From assembly GCF_048128805.1 (NCBI RefSeq), contig NC_136016.1:11708676-11772675 (forward strand): a DNA stretch of 64,000 nt, read 5' to 3'. The stretch is from Centroberyx gerrardi. Taxonomy: Eukaryota; Chordata; Actinopteri; Beryciformes; Berycidae. Position numbers and translations under genes: made by a program. Of the stretch, positions 37,995 to 51,504 are shown in pieces. Position 1 is the first letter of the stretch; each line of letters opens with the position of its first letter. The notes under the pieces were generated by a model. The model was not told the DNA's origin. It searched no databases and saw only the letters and a program-made list of their open reading frames with translations.

Positions 37995-40900
37995 CACACA
38001 AGTAGAAAGACCCCGGGAGACAGCCGGAGATGTGGGGCTGTTAGCCCCGTCATGCTGTTTGCAGGTCAAGTTTACGAAGTCGAAATGGCCTGTTTGTTTT
38101 TCTTTGATTGGGGAGCACCGCTGGGCGTTTGGGGATGTTTGCTGGGTAGCTGCAGAGATGACAGAGCGCTGCAGGAAGAGCTTTGTTTCAGGAGACGTGC
38201 AGGAGAGATGGCGCTTTCGATACGTCTCCCTCCTCTTCTTTGTGGTCGTAATGATTCCGTTCATACGATCTACCCTAAATCCTGTATTTGCTCAGGTGTG
38301 GACAAAGGCCTAAAATCATTTATTCACAAAACACATATTTCACATGCATGTTATTTTTCTCCCAGATCCATATCAGGTCACTTTATTTGTGTGTGATTGG
38401 TGTTTGTTTTTTATTTATTGATCCTTTTGATTTATATGATCTGACATGGTCTTGGAGATCATTTAGTTTGCGATATAGGCAGATGTGTTGTGTTGTGTAG
38501 GCCTATTTGGAGAATGCAGGAATGTGGCTCCTGTCACTGATTACTGTGCCGGCACAATTTCCTAAACCAATTACTGGCAATAGAATGCAATAGGATAACC
38601 AATTTGAAGTTATGTCTCGCTGTGGTATATTTCTCATTTGAATATGAGGAAGCAATATACAGTAGCAACATTATTACACTGTGCCTGTAAATAGAATATT
38701 AAATCTAAATTTTGTCATTTTGGCTGAACCTTGAAAAAGCCATATAGAGTAAAGTGCTTTTGAGGGTGTATACCCGGGTCTGTTGGCCAGTGAAATAGAA
38801 AAAAAGATGCCAACTCATTGGATTGATGCTCCCTTAGTGGGTTAATCAGCAGTGTTTTTGACGTTAACTGGTCTTTGTCAGTGTGTGAAGTCGAATTTAT
38901 TCATGAAGCGCTTTTAACAAAATGAGCAAGTTTCCGAGTGCTTTACAGAGGAACAAAGGACATATATAAATAAATAAAAAGGAAACGAGATGCAAACAAG
39001 AAAGAACAAGCACACTGTACGCAGGATGAAGACCAGCTGACGTCGAAACATTGCTGAATAAACCACTAAGGTAGCATCAATCCCTGTGTTTCTATTTCAT
39101 TGCCTCTCGTTTTATATCCAGCACCTGGTCAGTATTTTGGATCTGATCTCCTCACAGCTCTCTTGGTCAGCGGCCATGTTGTCTGCCCACTTAGTGAACT
39201 TCTGACCCTTGGCCTCTTGCTTGGCCAACCTGTGACCTGTCTGAACTCGGTCCGGAGTTTGTTTGAATGATTGGCCTTCCTGTCACAGAAAGCCCATCAG
39301 TCACCAAGTTTCTTTGGACTTGGAGATAGCCATCTACTGTATCCATCCATCAGAATATCTGCCTGGAGATTAATTTTTCACTTGTGTTCATCGGTGTATG
39401 GATTTCGTGACATTTGGATAGCGGCTGCTCGTTTGCAAGGAAGCGAGGGATATGTTAATGACCTCCACTCTTCCTCGTTCTCCTTCACTCTCCTTTCCTT
39501 CCCTCCCTCCGTTGCTGCCTCTGTGCTTTTCTAGAGACACACACACACACACACACACACATTACGAGGCAGGAGCAGGCTCTGTGCATCGCTGCGACTG
39601 CTTGCCATCAGGGTTCAAAAGTTCACACTATTCCCCTAGGGCTACTGTGCTGCTGCAGATGCTGATAGTCTTTTCTTTCTCTCTCTCCCGGCTCCCTCTC
39701 TCTCTCTCCCTCTCCCTCTCTCTCTCCCTCTGCACCCTCTCTCCCTTGCTGTTTACACTATTAATCTTGTACACTCTCTCTCACACACTCACTCACACTG
39801 CCTGGCAAGAAGAGAGAGGCTTGAAGGGGGGATTTGGACGTATTTAACCGAAGGGCATCCATCACTCTCATCTCCGGCTTCACCCCCACCAAAAGCCATG
39901 CCATGTAGTTTCTTGCATCCTCCCCGTTGTAAGCCCTTTGATGCAGCTTTTCCCTCATTTGCTTTGTTTTATTGTTGCATTGCATATAATTACATCCCCT
40001 CTTTGCCTCTGGTGTAAGCGTTGTGTTGAAACCCAGGGAAAACAGGCGAAGGTAAATGTGCGGCAGTCCATCTGTAAAGAGGCACATAGGCAGAATGCAA
40101 AGTGGGAAGCTGGGGCAGGGTGGCTCCTAATCTCCCCCAGAGCTGTCAATGTCACAGACAAATAGCAAAACTATCAGATGCGGCGGGTTCACCCAGAGGT
40201 TAGCGTTCCCAGGTACCTCCTGCATTCACTCCCTCTCTTTCTCCCCCTGCCTTGCAAATGAGAATTTGATTTTGCCCTCCACTGGAATCCATTTCTGGAG
40301 ATGAATGAAGTTTCAATGCCAAGCCCAGGTGGCCCCGCTGATTTCTTAGGGAAATAAATGGAGATGGGAGAGATGTGTTGGCCTGTACACAGACAGTGAC
40401 ACGACAGCTCCCAATGCCTCTGGGATCCCTCTGTTTAATTGTTGCTGTAATGTAGCACTTTAAGGTCATTAACATGCCCTTGTGGAGTTATTCGAGGATG
40501 TTGAGGATGCATCCCTCTTTTCACCGGGATCCCCGCACTGCTGGGAGAAGTCAGCACTGTGTGTGTGTGCCAAGTAGGACAGGGTTGCTGTGCGCTTGTA
40601 TGCTGTTGGAAGATTGCTTATCTACAATGGAAATTATTACCAATGATTTATAGTGGCCCGTGTCGTAAGTTAGCTTATCTCAAGGAAATGGTAATCAGTT
40701 TGTGGGGAAAAGAAGCCAGTGGACGGGGAACACATTTTATTGTTGTGCAGGAACTTTGTCCTGTTTGGCAGTATGGCAGTATGAAAACTGTACTTCTGTT
40801 TTATCTCACACAAAACAATTATGCATTTAAATAATTAACTTAATTAACAATGTATGAATTCCTAACACATATCAGGATTTAAGGGACAGCACTGATAAAA

Positions 40901-43900
40901 TGCTAGACTTAAACAAACATGTTTAATTCCTTTTTTGTGATATAGTAGATTTCCCTATTTTGCTTTATTTTGCATGAGCTCAGTGCTGCTGATTATAATT
41001 TTGCTTGCTGTTTGGTATAATAGTAAATAATATGTAGAAACATAACTGTAAAAAAAAAACCCAAATACATTTGTACCAAAAGTGACTGTTTAGAAGATTA
41101 TTGAATTCATGAAAAAACAAAACAAAACCAAAAAAAAGAAGTGAAACAACTGTCATCGTTTCTGTTTTGTAATGCATTGCATTTTCCGACGCGCTCATTT
41201 TCATGTTGCCACAAAATAATTTTTAGATGACGTCTGTGGCAGTTATTGTTGTACACGCTGTTTTACTGTTTTCCTACAAATATAAAAAGTGGTGCGAGGC
41301 CAATTCTGATTCTTGTTTATCAGTTATTCAAATTTGTTCCAAAAGATGACATGTAAACATAAAAAAGTGATGATAATGATATATAATGTTAAAATCCTAT
41401 TTTCACAATTATTTGGATTTTATTATCCTGAGATTGTCAAATAGGTATACAATACCTAAAAAGTTTTATTTCACAAAATACATACTCAGTTTTACAATAA
41501 TCACTTATTGCAGCCCTCTCAAAATAAACCATATTTGTTGTATTTTATCAAAATAGAAAAGCCTAAAAGAATCATAACATATTTTACACTGCTCAGTACA
41601 AGGACAATTCTAAAGTAATTATTCAGCCATCAGTCATATTTATTGATTGATGACTGATTTGAAGACTGCTAAATCGATAATGAATATATCATATTAATGA
41701 CAGGTCTCCTGCAAATTTTAAGAATAAAATAATAAAAGGAAAATTTAGGGTTTCATTCAATGGGGAAAAAAATGCACAAACGAATAATCATCCATTTATA
41801 ATTCAGAGATTCAGAAATAGTAACTAATCAGTTGTTTTGAATTAAGTGTTAATTAATGAACCCCAATATTTTTTTTTATTTCCTTCAACAATTATTTGAT
41901 TAATCAAAAATGTAATTGCATATGCTTAATTATCAGTGACCCTAAGCAATAAACATCACATCAGATTTAAGTTAAGTACTGATTTCCATGAGCTTTTGTC
42001 TGTATTAAAAAAAATACAGGCTTTATTTTCCATGCTAAAATCATTTTTCTGTAACACCTGTTGCCTCTGGGCTTGCTGGTGATTGATAAAAGTGAGGCAT
42101 TTTGCTGAAAAAAAAAAAAGAATCATAGTTGTTTATTGGCACAATATGTAACAGCAGTGACTCTATAAAATAACAGTGATTATATAAATAGGTAATAGGC
42201 ATGAGCTACGGCTCAGACTACACAGTGCAATAACATGGAGCTTGTGAACATATTTAGTTACCATTATTGCTAAAATTATATTTAGGGCATTTTAGGGGAT
42301 ACAATAAAAGCATTTTAAAGTTGCAATAACTGTACATTCAGAGGTTTAGTGTGTTGATTTTCTTTGAGTGTTTTTCCCTCTAGGCTCTCTCATTGACTGT
42401 GTTATATCCCGTTTTTATCACCAACATGCAGGCTCTCCTGTGGGCCCAAACTCCTCCATTGTTGGTATTTATATTCCTACTACAGTTTTTTGTCGGTGTC
42501 AGTGAAGCAGCTGAAAACCATCCCCTGCGATTAGAGGATCATTGTATCTGCAGTTAAGCATTTGAATAGTGGTAGTAAATCTACAAAAGGGAAATTCAGG
42601 GTCGCTGTAGACACTGCTTATGGCTGCCCAGGGGGAAGCCGATGTCACATAGTAAATTTAGCCCCTTAGTGTCTTTACAGTGGCCAGCCTATGATTTTTG
42701 AATGTAGGAATTGAACGGAGCGGAGCCTAGAATGACTTGACGTATATTCCTACACAGAGGCACGGAAACATCGTTTTTTTTTTTTCAAGAGTAACAGAGT
42801 AACTCAGAAAATAACTTGGGCAAACACTTGATTTTTCCAGATGGCATTAAAGTTGCCAGCCTAACAAAATTTCCAGTATTGTTTAATATTTACCTGAATA
42901 CTTTGTGTGTACAGTAAAGCTTCTATTCTATTTTATTCTAAGCCAGAGACTGAGCTTTCTTGTTTAACCTCATTGACATCCCCGGTCAAAAAAAAAGAAA
43001 AGAAATCCAAAACACACTCCTGCATAAATTCCCATTCCCATTAAACGATATTAGATACTACATACACACACATCAGGCACACTGATATAATGCATTGCAT
43101 GTTTTTTTTGGCTCAAACACATGCATTAGGGGGTTCTATACACGGTTTATGTATCGATGACTGAAGTCCTAATCAAATCAGGGGGAGAATTGGAGGGCAG
43201 GGAAGACATTCTGCCCTTAACCTCAGTGCCTCTCTGTCTCTCTCCTCCCCTCTGATGGCCGCCTTGCTGGAGGGACGCACAGCAAAGGCCTCCCACTGTA
43301 ATGAGGAAAAATGTATCAATTTAGCTCGGCCTGTGCGCAGATTGAGCGCCGGCTGGGTGAAGGTGCACTGAGTGAATCCTTTTTCCTAATCAAGGACAGT
43401 ATCGGAGAGGATTGCGGTCTCGCTCGCTTCGTCTGTAGAATCAGCAGCATTCCTCCCTGCAGCCCCCTCAGGGCCGGGGAGCCTCTTTCTGCCTTCTGTT
43501 TCACCTCATCAGCAGAGTTCACGCGGGGGTCAGGTCCTGCCCCCTGATGCTGCATTCAATGCAATACCTCTTGCATCGAAAGGCACTGTGAAAGCCCCCG
43601 CGCTCAAGGACTAAGCAGAGGAGAAAGAAAACATATGATAACTAGCTAATCTTGATCCCTACCTGTGCTGCGAGGGAGTATATTATTGAGTCACCTACTC
43701 CTTTGATCCATTCGACCTGGGCCAGACACTCCTGTTTAGGTGTATTAATCTCATGAAGTGTACATTGTAACTGGAGAATATTTTGTTCATTTGTTCACGT
43801 CTTAATAGTTGATACACGCAAATACCTTGTTTTGCTGGTAATCTATTGTTATTTTCTCTATACAATCTGGATTGAAAAGGCAAAATCTGTCTTTCTGTAC

Positions 43901-46900
43901 CTAAGATGGTGTAGTGGTTAAGACCCCTGCCTCCACATGTACCGCTGCTGGGATTGAACCCCGCCAGAACCGTCTCTCCTCTCCTCGCCTTCCCACTGTC
44001 TCAAAGAAAAGATGCTACCGCTCACTTCCCTTTACGCTCCCTCTGTTGTTTCCATAGCATTTGCTTCTTCTACAGCATCATCAACCTTACTTTTGAGCAT
44101 TTTCGTGTTTTCATAACATCTTTGTTGCATTATGACCACAGTTAGATATAATGTAACATATTAGTCCTCCCACCCAACCATTTCCCTTCATTTTGATTCA
44201 CTCTCTGCCCAGCCTTTGATTGACTTTCAGCCTAACTAAAGTGGATTTTAATGAGAGAATACATTAACTCCCTCTGGTCATGCTAACATAAATCAGCCTT
44301 TTCTTGCGGGATCAACTGCTGAGCTCATAACACCATGCTGAGAGAGTGTGAATAACCAAATGAGAGATTGCGGCCGTGGCAAACCGCTGGCAGCTCAGAT
44401 GCATTGTTGTGTATCCCCGGAGTTTAAAGCAAGTTCGGGAAGGCAACTAAAACAGAGCACTTAACATCATACAGGTCAGGTTTCTTCTGGAAATGTTCCT
44501 TTGCCCGGATCAATTAAACACATATCTCTGGTCAATTTCTATTGATTGTTTTCTCCCATTTGGAAATGGGGTGACTCAAATCTTTTCTTGTTGATGACCA
44601 CTGAGAACAGTTAGATTCAGTTAGCCTGGCCTATAGCAGGCCCTCACCTTGATTTACTAAACACGCTACGTGACTGGAACATTCCATCTATCTGCCTCTC
44701 TCCGTTGGTAATTGCACTCAGCTAAAAGCTAAATAGGTTATGCTGAAATATCAATAAATTGCCATCAAATTAATGTCAATACCAAAGCTGTGGATGGTGC
44801 TAATTAAAAAGCAAAAGGGATGAAAATGAAGTCGTGGCATTGCTCTGAATAATTGATAATGCAATTTATGATTTTTATGAAAGAGTGCCGTCTGTCTGCG
44901 ATTCTGATGAGGCCCTAATTAGATGCATTAATGTGTCTCTCTGTGCCTGTACTCAAACTCAAAATTCAAACACCATGATGATTGTTGGGTTTTTAACGCT
45001 CTAAATTACACGTTTTCAAATAACATTACCTCTGAATATCCACTTAAAATTGTGTTGGTCCCAAAGAGGTGTTAGTGTGTTATTTGATTAAAAGAGACAT
45101 TGTTCATCCTGGGCCAATCAGATTCTGTTTTTGTTGAGGGTGGGATCAAGGGCATGGAAGGATTTCAGTGAACTGCAGTAAGCAGTATATGCTTTTAGGT
45201 TGTGCTGCTACCCTGTGGAAGAATCGTGAACTATAGTGTTCATGTTTCCCCGTTCAGTACGCATCCCTTTACGCCCGTGGAATCCGGCTGAATGTGAAAT
45301 CCCTGTTTGCGTCCACTCAGTCCGGTTTTACCAGCGTTTCAGATTCATACAAAGAGAGAGAGAGTCGAGTGAGGTCATGTCTTCCCGTGTTAAAGTGCTA
45401 AACATACGCACGAATGTGTAATGTTTATTGACTCAAGCAGATCAGAGTGATCCCGTGTTGATTTTGTACCTCCTCATCTATTAACCGGGCTCGACCTTTG
45501 AGATAAATGAAGAGCGAGGGAGGCAGACGGATGAGGGGATTAGAAGAGGGCCGCAACAGGGAAGCAGACCCAGAAAAATGGACGGACTGCTGGCGGATGG
45601 ATGAGGTGGAGGAGCCTAATGATCGCTGTTTGTTATGATGTACTGAATCAGGTTCTCTTTGACAAAACAGTCCTTAGCACCTCTGTATTTATAGTGTCAC
45701 CAGTCAGTCCATCCACAAAGGCAGGCCGATGATATGTGAGTGCGTTAGTGCCGTGAGGTGTCTGGGGCGCTGCTCTGGAGTGACCCGCTCATCTGTCAGG
45801 CCCACGAGCTGAAGCGGTGCAGGGTTATCGGATCACACACTGGATTGGTCTGAACTTGATGCATAAATCTCTGGAATGTTACTTGAGCAAAAACAAGAAA
45901 GCAACAAACATCAGCTTGCTTTGTGTCATTCTCTAGATCAAGGTTATTTTGAAAAAAAAAAAAAAAAACCCACACTGAATTCTGACAAGGGAACGCCCTG
46001 AAAACAACAAGACATCACACAGGAGTAGGAGTAGGCATTCAGCCGGCAAGCTGTTTCATGTTCCTGATTTTTATGAATGAGAAAGAGGTTCCTATTTGTC
46101 TAATGTTGGGGGATCCGCTTTGTTTAAACTAGAGGACCCAGTTACGCTATGACATGTTTGGTTTTCCTAGCAGTTAAACAGGTCCTTTTCAAAGCGGATA
46201 GACTCCAGGCATTTTCCCTTGTCATCAGCGGTCTGAATGGGGTGTCACACTGACTAGTGTAAATGGACTTTAAATTGTTCCTGTATTTCAAACTAAAAAG
46301 GCGGTTCCTGCTCTCCCTCTGCTTTTCTCCTTGTAAGGCTAATGCCTGATGACTAATGAATCGAGAGGAAGCTGAGCTTTATTTTTGACACGTGGAAAAG
46401 CCAGGTACTCCCGATGAGGCGTAGGGCGGAAGATGGCCCTTGAAGCTGACCTGGGGTCAGTCTTGCAATTTCCCCACTAATGGCTAAGGTTAGAATACGG
46501 GACACGTAAGCTGATTTCTTGTTAGAACCTCAAAAGTAAGCTGATAAACACCAATCCTTTCTGGCATCAGTAGGTTAAATATGATGTAAAATATATTGTG
46601 CATTGCTTGCCTAACAACTGCACTAGTTTACTTAAGCTCAAGTTATGCCACTGTTCTATAGTGCTAAAAATGTGACTTTGCAGATTGGAGAGGGTTGTTT
46701 GAATTCCCACAGGCAGGTCGCTCCCATTAAAAGGGCAGTGTGAGCAGATGTATGGACTGCAGTGCTCAGCAGCACTGTAAATGTATTGATCCCAGTTTCC
46801 TAAAGCCTAGGCAGGGGTGTATTTGATCCACAGCTTAGGAGACTTTATGTTCATGGTGTGTGTGTCTGTGTGTGTGTGTGTATGTGTGTGTATGTGTGTT

Positions 46901-49900
46901 GCCTTGGGGCCTATTTCTATGCAGGAATTAAGAACATATTAAGTATCTCTTAATGAGGAGTTCATTGGGAACACATTGACAGACCACAGTGTCCATTGCT
47001 TCTGTTCACAGTCTTTGGGGAAATCCCCAGCGTGGCGGCCCAGGATCTCAGCAACATCTTGAAGCAAGGCTACTTGGAAAAGAAACGACGAGGTAGCACA
47101 ATATCAGACCTGGGTTAAATAGTATTCGCAAATAATACTATTTGACTGTTTGTTTTAACTTACTTGGAGTACCAAATGGGTGGGGTTTACAGCATTGGGA
47201 TAATTCTAATAGTCTTATAATACTGTAAATTATTTATCACTAAAAAGTATACTAAATTGACTTTCAGTTACTTGCCCTAACTTTCTGTCTGACTAATTGT
47301 ATTGTCCAATGTCCAACATGCCAAACTTCAACCATCTGGCATCTAAGTAGAAAAAAATAAACCATGAAAAGTATTTAGAAATATATATGTGCAAAGGATA
47401 TATCTATATTACAAATGAATAACCCAATGCATATATGGTATTTTGCATTTTGTTGTGTATTCAGTGCTAACAGTGTACTTTTTTAATTTAGACCACAGCT
47501 TCTTCGGCTCAGAGTGGCAAAAGAGATGGTGTGTCCTGAACAACACAATATTCTACTACTTTGGGAATGAAAAAGGTTTGTTTGGAATGCCAACATACAG
47601 ACACATTTGAGCAACTTAAACTGAATCAAATAAGATTCTACTATGCTCACTCTTCTCCACAGACAAACAGCAGAAGGGTTCATTCTATATCAATGGCTAT
47701 ACTGTAGAGCTGGTGGCCAACCTACGCAAAGACTCTAAAAAAAACGCCTGTTTTGAGCTCAGTGCCCCTGGACGGCGGACCTACCAGGTGGGTATAATCA
47801 CAACATGCAGTAATTGAAAATGTGTCAGATATTTTTTGATAGACTTTGTTTTGTGAGTGGCATGGCAAATGGCACATCAACAAAAAAGTCATGCTGCTTG
47901 TGCATAACATTGTTTTCTCATTCAGTAAGGATTGACAGTTTCACACTATGTGTGTCTTAGTCTATATTTAAATGGAGACAGAGCATCTGATTTCAAACCA
48001 TCTGTGGCACAGACGTGATAATTTCATAGTTATCTCAACAGGGAAAATTTGGATTTGTTATGTTTAGACAGCCAGGAAGAGATAATATCTGTGCTACAAA
48101 GAGTCAAAAATCAGATCTTTTGTCCCTGTGTAAATGCTGCCTTAGATGTCATATGATAATCATGGTATTATTGTCACTCTTTCCCACAGTTCACTGCCAG
48201 CAGTCCTCGAGAGGCCAGAGAATGGGTGGCCCAGATCAATTTCGTACTGAGAGGTAAGCCAGCATGTCCTCTTACTTTTTTAAAAAACACAAGCTGATTG
48301 GAAAATAAAATTAAAGGAGAACAATAGTTTACTCAATTGTCCAAGCTCTTTCCCCCCCCCCACCGTTTTCCTGACGTTTGCTTGTGTTTTGGAGGGGCAG
48401 AAAGGTCAGAAATGAAAGGGAGCCCTTTTTCATCTCTGATTCGGATGAAAACAACTCTATCCATCACTACCAGCCCAGCCAATCAGAGTTCTGAACCTCC
48501 TCATTCGACACGTCACCGACCGTCTGTGTCATGCGCGCCACCATGTAGCTCTAGTGCTGCTGCCCTCCCCCACCCCAACCTCTCCACCCCTAACCCTCCT
48601 ACCAAATTCCAACTTACGGGAAATTGATTGGTAGACGTTCTGGTTATCCTCCAGTGACATTGATTTCTGCCCGGCCGATGGTGTATGGCGGGGGACCTGA
48701 TACCCTGTGTTGCAGTGGCCAGTCGCCTGCAATCAGACCGCTCCTCCATCTGAGCGAGCAGTTGTGCATCTTCTGCTCTAAAATGGGCTCAGACCGGGCC
48801 ACTGATTTGCGGGAAGTAACAGACACCTGGCAGTTTGTCTCAGTTCCCTCCGGCCCCGTTTCACTACAAAACCCAGTCCGATCCACGAGATTTACAGACG
48901 ATTATTTACCCTCTTCACCACCTGAATTCACATTAAGTGGTTGAGAGCAAGGCTGTCTTTTGTGTTCTTTTTTAACATATAGATTTGTCTACTAATCAGT
49001 GGATGTGAACTTCTGCTTTTTATTGCTTTTCTGCTTTTAACAATGAACAGAAGAGAGACAGGGAAGATACATGCGACACAGGTCAGGAGCCGGATCCAAA
49101 ACCACAATGATGCTAGTCATCACTAGTATATGGCACGTGTCCCAGCCTGTTGTGCCACCAGGACGCCTTTAACATTTCTCTTGCTGTCCCTTTAATGCAC
49201 GTGTGCGCCTTCTGTGCCGCGCCGTGTTCCACCGCTCCACTAACGCCGCCGATCACGTTGTGTCTCCGTCCCTGATAGATCTCAGCTCCAGCTTCATCCC
49301 TTTCGATGACGACGAGGAGGAGGAAGAGGATGAGGAAGAGGAGACCTATGATGACATTGAAGGGGTGACCGGCCCTCCCCCGCCGCGGCCCGGTGCTGCC
49401 CAGGCCTCCCAGAGCAGCCAGGAGGAGTGGAGGGGCAGGCGAGGAGGACAGGAGAGAGGGGGCGATGAGGAGGAGGAGGAGGAGGACGATATCTATGAGG
49501 TGCTGCCAGGTATGGGACATGGTTACCTCACACACACACACACACACACACGTAAGAGCAGGCGCACACACAGATAAATAGGCGGGAAGGCAGATACGTG
49601 CTACACACACATACGCTTGTGATACTCAGTCAGACAAATAGACAAACACACACACACATTTGGACAGTCTCCCTCTTTGCCTCTCACACACACACACTCA
49701 AGCCCTAAGGGATTCTTGTAATAACCTTCCCTGGCTGTGATGTTTGTATTGCCAGGTGCCTCCCTATCACTGCAACTCCCAGGCTGATCACTCATTATAA
49801 ATCAAGCAACACTAATAAGCATGTCAGGGCTGAGGTGGCTGTTACAGAACCACACAGGGCTTTAAGGGGAAGAGAGATCTAGAGATCAGCTTCCCCTGGT

Positions 49901-51449
49901 CCCTCTCCCAATCTTACTAATTACTGGGGACAGAGCTATCTATTTAGAAACAGTTATGTTGTTGAAATCAGCAAGAGCCCAGTAGTCCTGAATGCTCTCT
50001 GATATAAAGTTCAATTAGCTAATGTTGCCAGGCAACAAATAGCCTACAATTCAATCCACTAAGCAGAGTTTTGGCTAAAATTGCCTAGCAACGGCAATTT
50101 AGCTGAAAGGAAGTAAAAACTGTATTTCTCAGGGCTTAAAATAGTTCTGGGCCTCTTAATGTCACATCTTTAATAGATATTAGAGTTTGATTGAGGACGT
50201 TGCAAAACTGTCTAGGAGCAAATCCACCCAACTCCCTACAGAGGAGGAGTACAGTCCCATGTGTCAGGGTGGCTACAAGATCCTGAGAAGGACAAAGGGG
50301 GTGATCTGATCTTTTCAGGGCCATCGTCCATCACCCTTTCTATTAAATAAGATACATCAAGATTCTGTTTCACTCAGTGAGTACATTACCTTTGCCAAAA
50401 TCATTGGTGAGAGGGAAATCAGTCTTCGGACTGTCATGCTGGCGTACAAAGCCATCTGGGAAGGGGTACAGACCCTGACCACAGATGGCATATCGAATGA
50501 CAGGCTCTTTCGTTCACTTTCTCACCCCTTCACTTATCAATCATTCTGCCCCTCTCTTTGGTCACTTACCACTTCTCTACAGTGATTGGATACTGTTAAA
50601 TGATCAGACTTTTACAGCTTTTTTCAGGGATCAGGACCACAAAAGGCAGGAAAAGTGCCTTTGTTTGTATTTGAAGAAGCTGAAATCATGAAAAAAAAAA
50701 AATATATATATATCATATCCTTGGTTAGTAGTCTTTGCAGTGACTGTATATTGTTAATTGATCAGACTTTTGATTTTTTTTTTACTGTTAACATGGTTGT
50801 CATTTATTATCCAATCAGTTAGAATCAGTCAGAATTGCCAACATTCATTGTTCACATGAAAGATTTAGACATTTTCCTAGTGTTGTGTTATCATTAATAG
50901 CATGCCAAATATCATTCAGTATTTGCAGAATTTAACCCTTGTTTTTTTTATTGCAACATAGCTAAACTGACAGGGAAATGCTGAATAAGTTTGAAGCATC
51001 ATTTTCCAGGTGATGAGCTCCCTCCATTTTGTTGGAGCACAGAGCTGAACGGGGCTCTGTTGCAGAGAGAATGCAGAGGGATGGTGGTATTGGCTCTGGT
51101 GCTGATGACTGATTTTATTGACTGGAAAATTAAATCACTTTGATATAGAAACCGTTGGCCCATAGCGGTGGCCTCTCAACTGAAGGATGCTCTTCTCTAC
51201 AGCACTTGAACAGCGCTGAACAAATGTTTGGACTCTTTACAAACTAAATTACGATCTCTTTTTTTCCTTGGTGGTGTAATGGCGATGTGCGGCAATTTCC
51301 CGTTTTTAGGAAAGTCATATTCATGCATAATGCATGGATTTATAATCATCTCTGCATTTCAAAAAATATCAGAATAATTTTGTTTGAAACATGCTGTAAC
51401 CTGAAAATGTTGGTCATTTTGTGTTTGTGTGTCTTTGTGTATGTGTGTG

Positions 51450-51504
<55 letters not shown>

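Larger units (their letters stand above)
34979..47011 (+). other. skap1: skap1 intron 4
   Basis: A 12 kb intron with no supportable exon. It holds CT and CA microsatellites (37688-37740, 37794-37830, 37926-37993, 39538-39561, 39676-39732), an old retroposon-like tail at about 38890-39060, a tRNA-derived SINE fragment at 43904-43970, and TAAT-rich sequence at 44790-44940 that resembles conserved non-coding DNA. Confidence 0.75.

Noticed and set aside
37752-38396. Long open frames through CT/CA repeats
   Set aside because: Low-complexity translation (HTHT, SLSLS) on both strands; a repeat artefact within a skap1 intron.
49113-49610. 165-codon minus-strand frame with a leucine-rich stretch
   Set aside because: It is the antisense shadow of the GA-rich acidic exon 9 of skap1.
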